64,000 bases of DNA from Rhodocyclaceae bacterium (GTDB taxonomy: Bacteria; Pseudomonadota; Gammaproteobacteria; Burkholderiales; Rhodocyclaceae), in assembly GCA_013791905.1 (NCBI GenBank), contig VMSX01000029.1, forward strand, positions 124,001 to 188,000. Direction: 5' to 3'. A model generated the notes under the pieces. It had not been told where the DNA came from. It made no database searches and worked only from the letters and a program-made list of their open reading frames with translations. A program made the position numbers and the translations under genes. Positions 7,333 through 15,013 of this stretch are shown piece by piece. Position 1 is the stretch's first letter, and every line of letters starts with the position of its first letter.

Positions 7333-8710
7333 GGCTGTATGTCACCTCCAGCCCGGGCCAGACGGATTTCAGCGCGGTTTTGAATTCGGCCTGAATCCGG
7401 GCAAGTGCCGTTGCATTATCGGCCTCGAAGCGCAGGACGATCACTGGCGTGGTGTTCGAGGCGCGTGCCAGGCCGAAACCATCGGCATATTCGGCGCGTA
7501 CCCCATCGATCGTGATGAGTTCGCGAGCACTTGGGAACTTGCCGTCTTTTTGCAGTTTGGCAATGAGCGCATGCGGTTCGCCCTCCTGCATCTTGAGATT
7601 GAGTTCGGGCGTGGCGAGCGCGTTGGGCAGGTTCTGCAGCGGCCAGGCGGCATCAGGCCAGCGCGAAACGATCTCCAGCAGGCGCGCACCGGCATACAGG
7701 CCGTCGTCGAAGCCGTACCAGCGTTCCTGGAAGAATATGTGGCCGCTCATCTCGCCGGCCAGGACCGCGCCGGTTTCCTTGAGCTTGGTCTTGATCAAGG
7801 CATGCCCGGTATTCCACATCAGCGGACGGCCACCCTGATACCTGATCGATTCGGCCACCCAGCGCGAGCACTTCACGTCATAGATGATCTGCGCACCGGG
7901 ATTGCGGCTCAGCACGTCGGCGGCGAACAGCATCAGTTGCCGGTCGGGGTAGATGATCTCGCCATCCTTGGTCACCACGCCGAGCCGGTCGCCGTCGCCG
8001 TCGAAAGCCAGGCCCAGTTCGGCGTCGGTCTCGCGCAGGGCGCGACGCACATCCGCCAGGTTTTCGGGTTTGGAGGGGTCGGGGTGGTGATTGGGGAAGG
8101 TGCCATCGACCTCGCAGAACAGCTCATTGACTTCACAGCCCATGCGGCGGAACAGCTCCGGCGCGAAAGCGCCGGCCACGCCATTGCCGCAATCGACAAC
8201 CAGTTTCATTGGCCGGGCGAGTTTTACATCGCCGACGATGCGCTTGAGATAAGCCTCGCGTACATCAGCCTTTTTAACTCTGCCGCCACCCGTGCAAAAG
8301 TCGGCGCTGGCGATACGGCGGCGCAAATCCTGGATCATCTCGCCATACAGCGTCTGGCCGCCGAGCACCATCTTGAAGCCGTTGTAGTCGGGCGGGTTGT
8401 GGCTGCCGGTGACGGCCACGCAGCTTTGGGTGCCGAGCTCATGCGCGGCAAAATAGATGACCGGGGTGGGTGCGCAACCAATGTCGATGACATCGACGCC
8501 GCTGGCGCAGATGCCCTGGCTGAGCGCCTTGACCAGCACCGGGCCGGAGAGCCGGCCATCGCGGCCGACGACGATGGCCGTGAGGTTCTTTTCGCGTGCC
8601 GCGCTGCCGAGGGCGCGACCGATGGCTTCGGCGGTTGCCGGCGTCAGCGACTTATCGACGATGCCCCGGATATCGTAGGCCTTGAAAATTTCTGGGGCAA
8701 TGTCAGTCAT
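7322..8710 (-). CDS. algC: Phosphomannomutase/phosphoglucomutase
   Basis: 462 residues from ATG 8710, preceded by CAGGACA; a longer frame to 8869 lacks family similarity. The alpha-D-phosphohexomutase domains are visible: the phosphoserine loop VAVTGSHNPPDYNG, the Mg-binding FDGDGDRLGVV, and the sugar-binding GEMSGHIFF. It interconverts mannose-6-P and mannose-1-P or the glucose equivalents, feeding LPS and exopolysaccharide synthesis. It heads a two-gene unit with the EAL-like/HDOD protein. Codons for IASADF are a reverse copy of the 24-bp repeat. Whether the gene is best named algC or manB is not settled by sequence. Confidence 0.92.
   Translation of the reverse strand: MTDIAPEIFKAYDIRGIVDKSLTPATAEAIGRALGSAAREKNLTAIVVGRDGRLSGPVLVKALSQGICASGVDVIDIGCAPTPVIYFAAHELGTQSCVAVTGSHNPPDYNGFKMVLGGQTLYGEMIQDLRRRIASADFCTGGGRVKKADVREAYLKRIVGDVKLARPMKLVVDCGNGVAGAFAPELFRRMGCEVNELFCEVDGTFPNHHPDPSKPENLADVRRALRETDAELGLAFDGDGDRLGVVTKDGEIIYPDRQLMLFAADVLSRNPGAQIIYDVKCSRWVAESIRYQGGRPLMWNTGHALIKTKLKETGAVLAGEMSGHIFFQERWYGFDDGLYAGARLLEIVSRWPDAAWPLQNLPNALATPELNLKMQEGEPHALIAKLQKDGKFPSARELITIDGVRAEYADGFGLARASNTTPVIVLRFEADNATALARIQAEFKTALKSVWPGLEVTYSHGH
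8297..8320 (+). repeat. Dispersed 24-bp repeat inside the phosphomannomutase gene
   Basis: AAAGTCGGCGCTGG followed by CGATACGGCG; two differences from consensus. It is antisense to the gene, so it is read there as R-I-A-S-A-D-F. Confidence 0.75.
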
Positions 8711-8750
8711 CGCGCTGTCCTGGCAGGTGAGAGGTATTTGGCTGCCTATC

Positions 8751-9755
8751 TTACTGCCGATCCCTTGCCGGTGGCATGGTTGCGTATGCGTCGAAATGCA
8801 CCAGCAGGCGCTGCGGCAGCCAGTCGAGCACGCCGGGAAAGCGATCGGTGACGAAACCGACATGGCCACCTGCGTCTGGCTGCTCCAGCGTGACCGCTGC
8901 CGCTGCCTGCGCCGGGCCGGGCAGGACGCTGGCGGGCAGAAAGGGGTCGTTCTTTGCGTTGAGTATCAGCGTCGGCACGCGAATGCCGCCGAGAAATTGC
9001 CGCGCCGAAACCCGTGCGTAATAGTCTGCTGCGCTGGCAAAGCCATGCAGCGGTGCGGTGACCACATCGTCGAAGGCCTGCATCGAGTTGGCGGCGCGCA
9101 CGCGCTTGCCATCGTAAAGCCCGGGAAACCGGGCCAGCTTGGCCAGGGCCGCAGGAATCAGCGTGCTCAGAAAATACCGCGTGTAGATGCGGTTGAAGCC
9201 TTGCATCAGCGCGACGTTGGCGGCGGCCAGGTTGTGCGGGGCGGAAACTGCGGCAGCGGCGGCGACGAAGCTCGCCTGGTCGCCCTGCTCCCCCAGCCAT
9301 TTGAGCAAGGCATTACCGCCGAGCGAGACGCCAGCGACATACAGCGGGGCCAGGGGTCGCTCGCCGTGCAGGCGGCGCAGCACCCAGTCGATCTCGGCGG
9401 AGTCGCCCGAGTGGTAGGCGCGCGGCAGACGGTTCGGTTCGCCGGAGCAGCCACGAAAATGCACCACCGTACCTTGCCAGCCGCGACTGGCGACGGCGCG
9501 CATCAAGGAGCGGGCGTAATGGCTGCGCGAGCTGCCTTCGAGGCCGTGAAACAGGATCAGTTGCGGTGTGGCGGAGGTTGCATCCGGTGGCGCATCGATC
9601 CGGTCGATGTCGATGAAATCACCGTCCGGCGTGTCGCAGCGCTCTCGCCGGTAGGCCGGCAGTGATCCCTTGCGCAGGAGGGGCCATACGGTTTGCGCAT
9701 GGCAGCCGGCAAGCCAGGGCGGGGCGCGGTAAGGTGTCGTGTGATGCGGCCTCAA
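8751..9755 (-). CDS. Alpha/beta hydrolase, YheT family
   Basis: 334 residues. The N-terminus (PYRAPPWLAGCHAQTVWP) and FHGLEGSSRSHYAR are hallmarks of the YheT/ABHD1-3 group. The nucleophile serine is in GVSLGGNAL, the acid is probably in NAKNDPF, and the histidine is in GGHVGF. These are putative esterases or lipases of undefined substrate. The best start is TTG 9755, which overlaps the stop of the upstream gene as TTGA; no strong ribosome site precedes it, suggesting translational coupling. It lies 40 bases upstream of the phosphomannomutase start. Confidence 0.88.
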   Translation of the reverse strand: MRPHHTTPYRAPPWLAGCHAQTVWPLLRKGSLPAYRRERCDTPDGDFIDIDRIDAPPDATSATPQLILFHGLEGSSRSHYARSLMRAVASRGWQGTVVHFRGCSGEPNRLPRAYHSGDSAEIDWVLRRLHGERPLAPLYVAGVSLGGNALLKWLGEQGDQASFVAAAAAVSAPHNLAAANVALMQGFNRIYTRYFLSTLIPAALAKLARFPGLYDGKRVRAANSMQAFDDVVTAPLHGFASAADYYARVSARQFLGGIRVPTLILNAKNDPFLPASVLPGPAQAAAAVTLEQPDAGGHVGFVTDRFPGVLDWLPQRLLVHFDAYATMPPARDRQ

Positions 9756-10177
9756 TGCAGGATTTTTGGTGCATCGCCAATGCTCGACGGCGGCACGGGC
9801 GAAGCGTGATGCACGATCATGCGCCAGCCGAAGGCGCCACGCGTGTAAACATTGGTGGCGACCACCGGCGCGGCGAGTTGCTTTTCGCCGACCACCCCGA
9901 GCTGCTCGATCAGGCTATGCACGGCCGCGAACGGGCCATGCACGGTCGACAGGGCCAACAGCTGTACCTTGAGGCGCGTGCCGCCCTCGAAGATATGGCG
10001 CCAGCCTTCGCGGACCAGCGCATAGCCGGCAAGGCGCGGCCCGCCCGGATGGACGCAAACAATCTCGTCGTCTTCCGACCAGACTGACATCATGGTATCG
10101 AGGTCGCCGCGCTCCAGCGCCTCGTAGAATGAAAATTCGGCTTCCTGCGGCGAGGTGAAGATAGGTTTCTTTGACAT
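9752..10177 (-). CDS. SnoaL-like / nuclear transport factor 2 family protein
   Basis: 141 residues with the NTF2-like cone fold pattern: an N-terminal helix (FYEALERGDLDTMMSVWSED), then the conserved VCVHPGGPRLAGYALVREGW, and C-terminal strands ending WRMIVHHASP. The HPGG-x-R segment is typical of the DUF4440/SnoaL_3 branch. Function in this branch is undefined. It overlaps the YheT gene by four bases and starts one base before the waaF stop, so it belongs to a waaF-NTF2-yheT unit. Confidence 0.85.
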   Translation of the reverse strand: MSKKPIFTSPQEAEFSFYEALERGDLDTMMSVWSEDDEIVCVHPGGPRLAGYALVREGWRHIFEGGTRLKVQLLALSTVHGPFAAVHSLIEQLGVVGEKQLAAPVVATNVYTRGAFGWRMIVHHASPVPPSSIGDAPKILH

Positions 10178-10178
10178 T

Positions 10179-11213
10179 TCAATTATTTATAGCAGCAAGC
10201 ACACGGTCGGGCGTCAGGTTTTCGAGGCAGTTCAAATGTCCGAGCGGACATTCGCGCTTGAAGCAGGGGCTGCAGTCGAGTCCGAGCGAAAGTATTGTCG
10301 CACGCGCCGACAGCGGCGGCGTGTAGCCGGGGCTGGAGGAGCCGTAGAGCGCCACAAGCGGCCGGTCGAGTGCGGCGGCGACGTGCATCAGGCCGGAGTC
10401 ATTGCTGACGACGCAGCGCGCGCTGGCGATCAGGTCGATGGCCTGTTCGAGATTGGTGCGGCCGCAGAGATTGAGGGCCGCGCCAGCGGCAAGGCTGGCG
10501 ATCTCCGCGCCGATTGGCGCATCCTTTGCCGAACCGACAATCCAGACCGCCGTCCCGTCAGCGCCGACTTCTTGTGCCAGCGCGGCAAAGTGCCTGACCG
10601 GCCAGCGCTTGGCCGGGCCGTACTCGGCGCCGGGGCAAAGGATCAGCGGAGCAGCATCCAGCGGCAAGTCAAGTGCCGTGCGGGCGGCGCCTTGCTGTTC
10701 GGCGGTCGAAGTCAGGCGCGGCTCGGGTGTGGCGTCCCCGGAGGGTCCGGCCAGCGCGGCATAGCGGTCGACCAGGCGAGGTAGTCCTGCCTTGTCGAGC
10801 GTGCGACGATCATTCAGCAAAATGAAGCGCGCTTCACCGGTGTAGCCGGTACGTTGCGGGATGCCCGTAAAAAATGGCACCAGCGCCGACTTCCATGAAT
10901 TGGGCAGCACGTAAGCCTGGGAAAAATTGGCGTTCCTGAGACTGCGGCCCAAGGCACGCCTGCCAGACCAGTCGAATACGCCATGGGCGAAGGGGTTTTC
11001 GATGACGGCCGCCACTTCCGGCATGCGCGCCAGCAGGGGCGCGCTCCATGCCGGCGTCAGCACATGAATCGCAGTGTGCGGGCGTTGCACTTTTAGCCGC
11101 ATCAACAGCGGTTGCATCATGATCGTGTCGCCGATCCAGGACGGCGCGACAATCAGAATCCCATCCGAAGAATCCGCTTTGCGGCTTTCTCCCCCCAAGG
11201 GATCAAGAAACAC
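10179..11213 (-). CDS. waaF: Lipopolysaccharide heptosyltransferase II
   Basis: A glycosyltransferase family 9 protein. IVAPSWIGDTIMMQPLL is the conserved N-terminus; the ADP-heptose-binding part includes CPGAEYGPAKRWP and VVSNDSGLMHVAAALDRPLV. It adds the second heptose to the LPS inner core at the inner face of the cytoplasmic membrane. The start is doubtful: GTG 11213 lies inside an intergenic hairpin element and has no ribosome site, and the next candidate is TTG 11198. True family homology begins near the ILIVAPSW segment. A near-consensus 24-bp repeat encodes EVGADGTAV. Confidence 0.92.
   Translation of the reverse strand: MFLDPLGGESRKADSSDGILIVAPSWIGDTIMMQPLLMRLKVQRPHTAIHVLTPAWSAPLLARMPEVAAVIENPFAHGVFDWSGRRALGRSLRNANFSQAYVLPNSWKSALVPFFTGIPQRTGYTGEARFILLNDRRTLDKAGLPRLVDRYAALAGPSGDATPEPRLTSTAEQQGAARTALDLPLDAAPLILCPGAEYGPAKRWPVRHFAALAQEVGADGTAVWIVGSAKDAPIGAEIASLAAGAALNLCGRTNLEQAIDLIASARCVVSNDSGLMHVAAALDRPLVALYGSSSPGYTPPLSARATILSLGLDCSPCFKRECPLGHLNCLENLTPDRVLAAINN
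10548..10570 (-). repeat. Dispersed 24-bp repeat inside waaF
   Basis: On the minus strand, AAGTCGGCGCTG-ACGGGACGGCG: one internal difference from consensus and the first A missing. Translated as E-V-G-A-D-G-T-A. Confidence 0.75.
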
Positions 11214-11234
11214 TTGGGGAGGCCCGACGTGTTT
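11208..11234 (-). repeat. Intergenic hairpin element, short copy E
   Basis: Arms AAACAC and GTGTTT (perfect 6 bp) enclose GTCGGGCCTCCCCAA on the minus strand, a loop differing at two of 15 positions from the others. Only the first hairpin is clear here. It sits between the zinc-finger gene and waaF and contains the apparent waaF GTG start. Confidence 0.65.
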
Positions 11235-11236
11235 TG

Positions 11237-11449
11237 TTAATGATGACCCTTGGGCTTCTCGCCGGTGAAACGGTATTTGGTGCCGCAGTAGGGGCAGGCG
11301 ACTTCGTCATGCTTCAGCACGTCGAGAAAGACGCGCGGATGGCGTGCCCACAGCGGGCTGCCGGGACGCGGACAGGCGAACGGCAGGTCGTGGGCCGTGA
11401 CGTCGACTTCGCGGGCGGTGTCGGTGGTCTGGGTGTTGGTTGTGCTCAT
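11237..11449 (-). CDS. Small zinc-finger (CHCC-type) protein
   Basis: 70 residues from ATG 11449. Likely zinc ligands lie in PFACPRPGSPLWARHPRV and ACPYCGTKYRF. The pattern matches the zf-CHCC family, related to the NDUFS6 subunit of complex I, and the gene commonly sits beside ilvE in betaproteobacteria. No function is established for the stand-alone form. It is 14 bases downstream of ilvE. Confidence 0.82.
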   Translation of the reverse strand: MSTTNTQTTDTAREVDVTAHDLPFACPRPGSPLWARHPRVFLDVLKHDEVACPYCGTKYRFTGEKPKGHH

Positions 11450-11463
11450 GGTGATCCCAATCA

Positions 11464-12387
11464 TTAAGCTACGGGTGTCAGCCAGCTGGCGCGGGCCGGT
11501 ACGCGGCCGTTGACCACGTCGAAATACAGGCTCTGGAGTTTTGTCGTGATCGGGCCGCGGTGGCCGACACCGATCGTGCGGCCGTCGAGTTCGCGGATCG
11601 GCGTGACCTCGGCGGCGGTGCCCGTGAAGAAGGCTTCGTCGGCAATGTAAATGTCGTCGCGCGTCAGGCGCTTGGAAACAACCTTGTAGCCGAGTTCTTC
11701 GGCCAGCGCGATGATGGTGGCGCGCGTGATGCCGGACAGTGCCGAGGCGATCTCGGGCTCGCAGATCACGCCGTCCTTGACGATGAACAGGTTCTCGCCG
11801 GCGCCTTCGGCAACAAAGCCATCGACGTCGAGCAACAAGGCTTCGTCGTAGCCGTGCTCGGTGGCTTCCATGTTGGCGAGGATCGAGTTGGCGTAGGTGG
11901 CGGAAAACTTGGCGCGCGCCATGGTCACATTGACGTGATGGCGGGCATAGCTGGAAGTCTTCACGCGGATGCCTTTCTCCATGCCTTCCTCGCCCAGATA
12001 GGCGCCCCACGGCCAGGCGGCGATGGCGACATGGACCTTGGCGCCCTTGGGCGAGACGCCCATTTTCTCGGAGCCGTAAAAGGCGATCGGGCGGATGTAG
12101 GCGGATTCGAGATTGTTGGCGCGCACCACTTCCTTCTGCGCTTCCATCAGCGTTGCCCGGTCATAAGGCATCGGCATGCAGTAGATGTGCGCCGAATTGA
12201 ACAGGCGGTCGGTGTGTTCCTTCAGCTTGAAGATGGCCGTGCCGGAGACGGTCTTGTAGGCGCGCACGCCTTCGAATACCGCGAGGCCGTAGTGCAGCGA
12301 ATGGGTCAGCACATGCGTAGTGGCTTCGCGCCAAGGCACCAGCTTGCCATCCTGCCAGATGAAGCCGTCGCGATCGGACATGGACAT
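11464..12387 (-). CDS. ilvE: Branched-chain amino acid aminotransferase
   Basis: 307 residues, class IV PLP aminotransferase. FEGVRAYKT near residue 38, the PLP lysine Lys160 in MARAKFSATYANS, and VAEGAGENLFIVKDG plus GTAAEVTPIRELDG near the C-terminus match IlvE. It performs the last step of Leu, Ile and Val synthesis with glutamate as donor. ATG 12387 starts MSMSDRDGFIWQDGKLVPW; a run of T and a GGGAG sequence lie upstream. The upstream region contains intergenic hairpin element B. Confidence 0.95.
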   Translation of the reverse strand: MSMSDRDGFIWQDGKLVPWREATTHVLTHSLHYGLAVFEGVRAYKTVSGTAIFKLKEHTDRLFNSAHIYCMPMPYDRATLMEAQKEVVRANNLESAYIRPIAFYGSEKMGVSPKGAKVHVAIAAWPWGAYLGEEGMEKGIRVKTSSYARHHVNVTMARAKFSATYANSILANMEATEHGYDEALLLDVDGFVAEGAGENLFIVKDGVICEPEIASALSGITRATIIALAEELGYKVVSKRLTRDDIYIADEAFFTGTAAEVTPIRELDGRTIGVGHRGPITTKLQSLYFDVVNGRVPARASWLTPVA

Positions 12388-12434
12388 TTTTTTCTCCCAA
12401 GCGTTTTAATTGTGACCAACAATTTTATCGGAAT

Positions 12435-12530
12435 TGCGCCTCCGCCGGGCCGCCCCAAGGAGGCGCAGCCAAAAAAGATGGAGTGGGCGTAGCCCGCGAA
12501 CCACGGTCACCCCCTTCCCGGTGAAGGGGG
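12435..12530 (+). repeat. Intergenic hairpin element, copy B
   Basis: TGCGCCTCC/GGAGGCGCA (9 bp, 12435-12443 and 12459-12467) encloses the fixed loop GCCGGGCCGCCCCAA. The final hairpin is CCCCCTTC/GAAGGGGG (12510-12530). The middle GCGGC hairpin is missing. It lies between divergent ilvE and nudJ, so here it is in a 5' leader. Confidence 0.75.
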
Positions 12531-12566
12531 CTGGGGGGTAGGGGATTGAGCGTTAAAATCACCCCT

Positions 12567-13019
12567 ATGGAAATTTGGAAACCCCATGTCACGGTGGCGG
12601 CGTTGGTCGAACGCGACGGCCGCTTCCTGCTGGTCGAGGAAGAGACCGCCGAGGGCGTGCGCTTCAATCAGCCCGCCGGCCATCTCGAAGACGGCGAATC
12701 GCTGGCCGCTGCCTGCATTCGCGAGGTGCTGGAAGAGACCGCATACGAATTTGTGCCGACCGCTCTGATTGGTGTTTATCAGTGGCCACGCCCGCAAGGG
12801 GATTTGACTTACCTGCGCTTTGCCTTTACCGGAAAAGTCGGCGCTCACGCTACGGCGCGCCGCCTCGATGATGGCATCCTGCGCGCCGTCTGGCTCACGC
12901 TCGCCGAAATCGAGGCTTGTCGCGAGACACATCGCAGCCCACTGGTGTTGCAGTGCGTGCAGGATTTTCTGGCGGGCCGGCGCTATCCGGTTGATCTAAT
13001 AAGACACTACGAGAGCTGA
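12567..13019 (+). CDS. nudJ: NUDIX hydrolase, NudJ-like
   Basis: 150 residues from ATG 12567. The Nudix box spans residues 38-59 (GHLEDGESL, then REVLEET); the last glycine is replaced by alanine. Immediate linkage to mnmA, one base before its ATG, mirrors E. coli nudJ-mnmA. E. coli NudJ hydrolyses thiamine pyrophosphate precursors and some nucleoside diphosphates. Residues KVGAHATAR are encoded by a copy of the 24-bp repeat in a surface-type segment. Confidence 0.88.
   Translation: MEIWKPHVTVAALVERDGRFLLVEEETAEGVRFNQPAGHLEDGESLAAACIREVLEETAYEFVPTALIGVYQWPRPQGDLTYLRFAFTGKVGAHATARRLDDGILRAVWLTLAEIEACRETHRSPLVLQCVQDFLAGRRYPVDLIRHYES
12834..12857 (+). repeat. Dispersed 24-bp repeat inside nudJ
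   Basis: AAAGTCGGCGCT followed by CACGCTACGGCG; several differences in the centre, both ends conserved. Translated as K-V-G-A-H-A-T-A. Confidence 0.65.
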
Positions 13020-13020
13020 G

Positions 13021-14094
13021 ATGAAACGAGTGATTGTCGGCATGTCCGGCGGTGTTGATTCTGCGGTGGCCGCCCTGTTGCTCAAGCGCCAGGGCTATGC
13101 GGTGACCGGGGTGTTCATGAAGAACTGGGAGGGCGATGACACTGACGATTACTGCTCATCGCGCCAGGATCTGATCGACGCGGCTGCGGCTGCCGACGCC
13201 ATCGGTATCGAACTGGAAGCGGTCAATTTCGCCGCCGAGTATCGCGACCGGGTGTTTGCCGATTTTCTGAGTGAATACCAGGCCGGCCGCACGCCGAATC
13301 CCGATGTGTTGTGCAATTCCGAGATCAAGTTCAAAGCCTTCCTCGATCACGCCATGCACCTCGGTGCCGACATGATCGCCACCGGCCACTATGCCCAAGT
13401 GCGCGAATTCCTCGGTGTCTATCAACTGATGAAAGCCGAGGACGGCACGAAGGACCAGAGCTACTTCCTCTACCGCCTGAATCAGGCGCAACTGGCGAAG
13501 ACCTTATTTCCGGTCGGCCACCTCTACAAGCGCGAGGTGCGCCGGATTGCCGAGGAAGCCGGCCTGCCCAATTGCGCCAAGAAGGATTCGACCGGCATCT
13601 GCTTCATCGGCGAGCGGCCGTTCCGTGAGTTCCTGGCGCGTTACCTGCCGAAGCAGCCGGGAGAAATCCGCCGCATCGAGGATGATCGCGTCATTGGGCG
13701 GCACGAGGGTTTGATGTATTACACCCTCGGTCAGCGCGAAGGGCTGGGTATCGGCGGGGTGAAGGGCGCCCCCGAGGAGCCCTGGTTTGTTGCTGCCAAG
13801 GAAATGCAGCTTAATGTGCTGTACGTCGTGCAGGGACATGACCATCCTGCCCTGCTGCGCGACCGGCTGACGGCCGGCCAGTTGTCCTGGGTTTCCGGCA
13901 AGCCGCCGCACACGCACTGGGTGTATGCGGCCAAGACGCGCTACCGCATGCCCGATGCCGCCTGCGATATCGAATCGCTGGCCGATGGACGCTGCGAGAT
14001 TGCCTTTGCCACCCCGCAATGGGCGGTGACGCCCGGTCAGTCAGCGGTGCTCTATGAGTCGCAAGTCTGCCTCGGCGGCGGCGTGATTCTGTAA
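13021..14094 (+). CDS. mnmA: tRNA-specific 2-thiouridylase
   Basis: 357 residues, full length. The PP-loop [15 protein letters not shown] binds ATP. The two catalytic cysteines are in [12 protein letters not shown] (Cys98) and [13 protein letters not shown] (near residue 195). GHYAQV and [13 protein letters not shown] are further family motifs. It places the 2-thio group on the wobble uridine of Lys, Glu and Gln tRNAs, taking sulfur from the Tus/IscS relay. It is co-transcribed with nudJ. Confidence 0.97.
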   Translation: MKRVIVGMSGGVDSAVAALLLKRQGYAVTGVFMKNWEGDDTDDYCSSRQDLIDAAAAADAIGIELEAVNFAAEYRDRVFADFLSEYQAGRTPNPDVLCNSEIKFKAFLDHAMHLGADMIATGHYAQVREFLGVYQLMKAEDGTKDQSYFLYRLNQAQLAKTLFPVGHLYKREVRRIAEEAGLPNCAKKDSTGICFIGERPFREFLARYLPKQPGEIRRIEDDRVIGRHEGLMYYTLGQREGLGIGGVKGAPEEPWFVAAKEMQLNVLYVVQGHDHPALLRDRLTAGQLSWVSGKPPHTHWVYAAKTRYRMPDAACDIESLADGRCEIAFATPQWAVTPGQSAVLYESQVCLGGGVIL

Positions 14095-14120
14095 TCATTT
14101 CCCCAGCCGAACCCACAGCA

Positions 14121-14252
14121 GCTTTGCCGCCGGGCCGCCCCAAGGCAAAGCGACACGCGGCGAAGCCGCAATCCGTGCCTAAGTTCGAGTGGGGGCGCCC
14201 CGTAACAGACGAGCGCAGCGAGTCAACAGTCACCCCTCCCGCGAGGGAGGGG
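14121..14252 (+). repeat. Intergenic hairpin element, copy C
   Basis: GCTTTGCC/GGCAAAGC (14121-14128, 14144-14151) encloses GCCGGGCCGCCCCAA. GCGGC-GAA-GCCGC follows at 14157-14169. CCCCTCCC/GGGAGGGG (14233-14252) closes on GCGA. GAGCGCAGCGAG lies before the last hairpin. The element lies between convergent mnmA and the GST gene. Confidence 0.8.
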
Positions 14253-14269
14253 CTGGGGGAGGGCGGGAC

Positions 14270-14878
14270 TCAGTCGTGCGGAACCGTATCGATGAACGAC
14301 TGCCGATGCATCAGCTTATCGTACAGCCGCGTCAGGTTCGGGTGTTGTGTCTGCCAGTCGATATCCGGGAAGCGGAACAACAGATAGCCCAATGCGGTGC
14401 CCAGGGCAATGTCGGCGAGGGTGATGGCGTTGCCATGACACCAAGGGTGTTCGCCAAGGTCTGCGGCGCTGGCGGCGAGGCCGAGCACGATCTTGCCGCG
14501 CTGGCGGTCGATCCATGACTGACTTTTCTGCGCGCCTTCGCGTTTCGCCTCAAGGAAGGCGGCGGCGGCGGCGTCGCAGATGCCATCGGCGAGGGCTTCC
14601 CAGCGCCTGACCTGAATCCGCTCGCGGCCGGTGGCGGGAATCAGGCGGTTATTGGGGGCAAGGTTGTCGAGATATTCGACGATTACGCGCGAATCGAACA
14701 GCGTGCTGTTGTCGTCAAAAATGAGTACGGGGATTTTGCCCAGCGGGTTGTGCTGCGAAACACTGCTGCCTTCCACCCATGGTGAGTTGAGTACGAATTC
14801 GCAATCGATCTTTTTTTCTGCAAGCACGATGCGAGTCTTGCGAACGTAGGGACTGGTGAAGGTTCCGAGCAGTTTCAT
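14270..14878 (-). CDS. Glutathione S-transferase
   Basis: 202 residues. Thioredoxin-fold N-terminal domain with GTFTSPYVRKTRIVL (catalytic Ser/Tyr region) and NPLGKIPVLIFDD plus LFDSRVIVEYLD, which bind glutathione; all-helical C-terminal domain with ITLADIALGTAL. Closest in feel to the YibF/YfcF-type bacterial GSTs. It conjugates or reduces small electrophiles or has a stress role; the substrate cannot be read from sequence. It converges on mnmA across element C. Confidence 0.92.
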   Translation of the reverse strand: MKLLGTFTSPYVRKTRIVLAEKKIDCEFVLNSPWVEGSSVSQHNPLGKIPVLIFDDNSTLFDSRVIVEYLDNLAPNNRLIPATGRERIQVRRWEALADGICDAAAAAFLEAKREGAQKSQSWIDRQRGKIVLGLAASAADLGEHPWCHGNAITLADIALGTALGYLLFRFPDIDWQTQHPNLTRLYDKLMHRQSFIDTVPHD

Positions 14879-15013
14879 GAAACGTTGCCGCTTAAGTAGG
14901 GAGAAATAATTCTAGCATCAACCATTTTGCACCGAACCCTCCGAAACGGGTACTCAAGGTGAGCAATATATGGTGGGAATGTTCGGGAATGATGCACAGG
15001 TTTCGGGCCGCGT

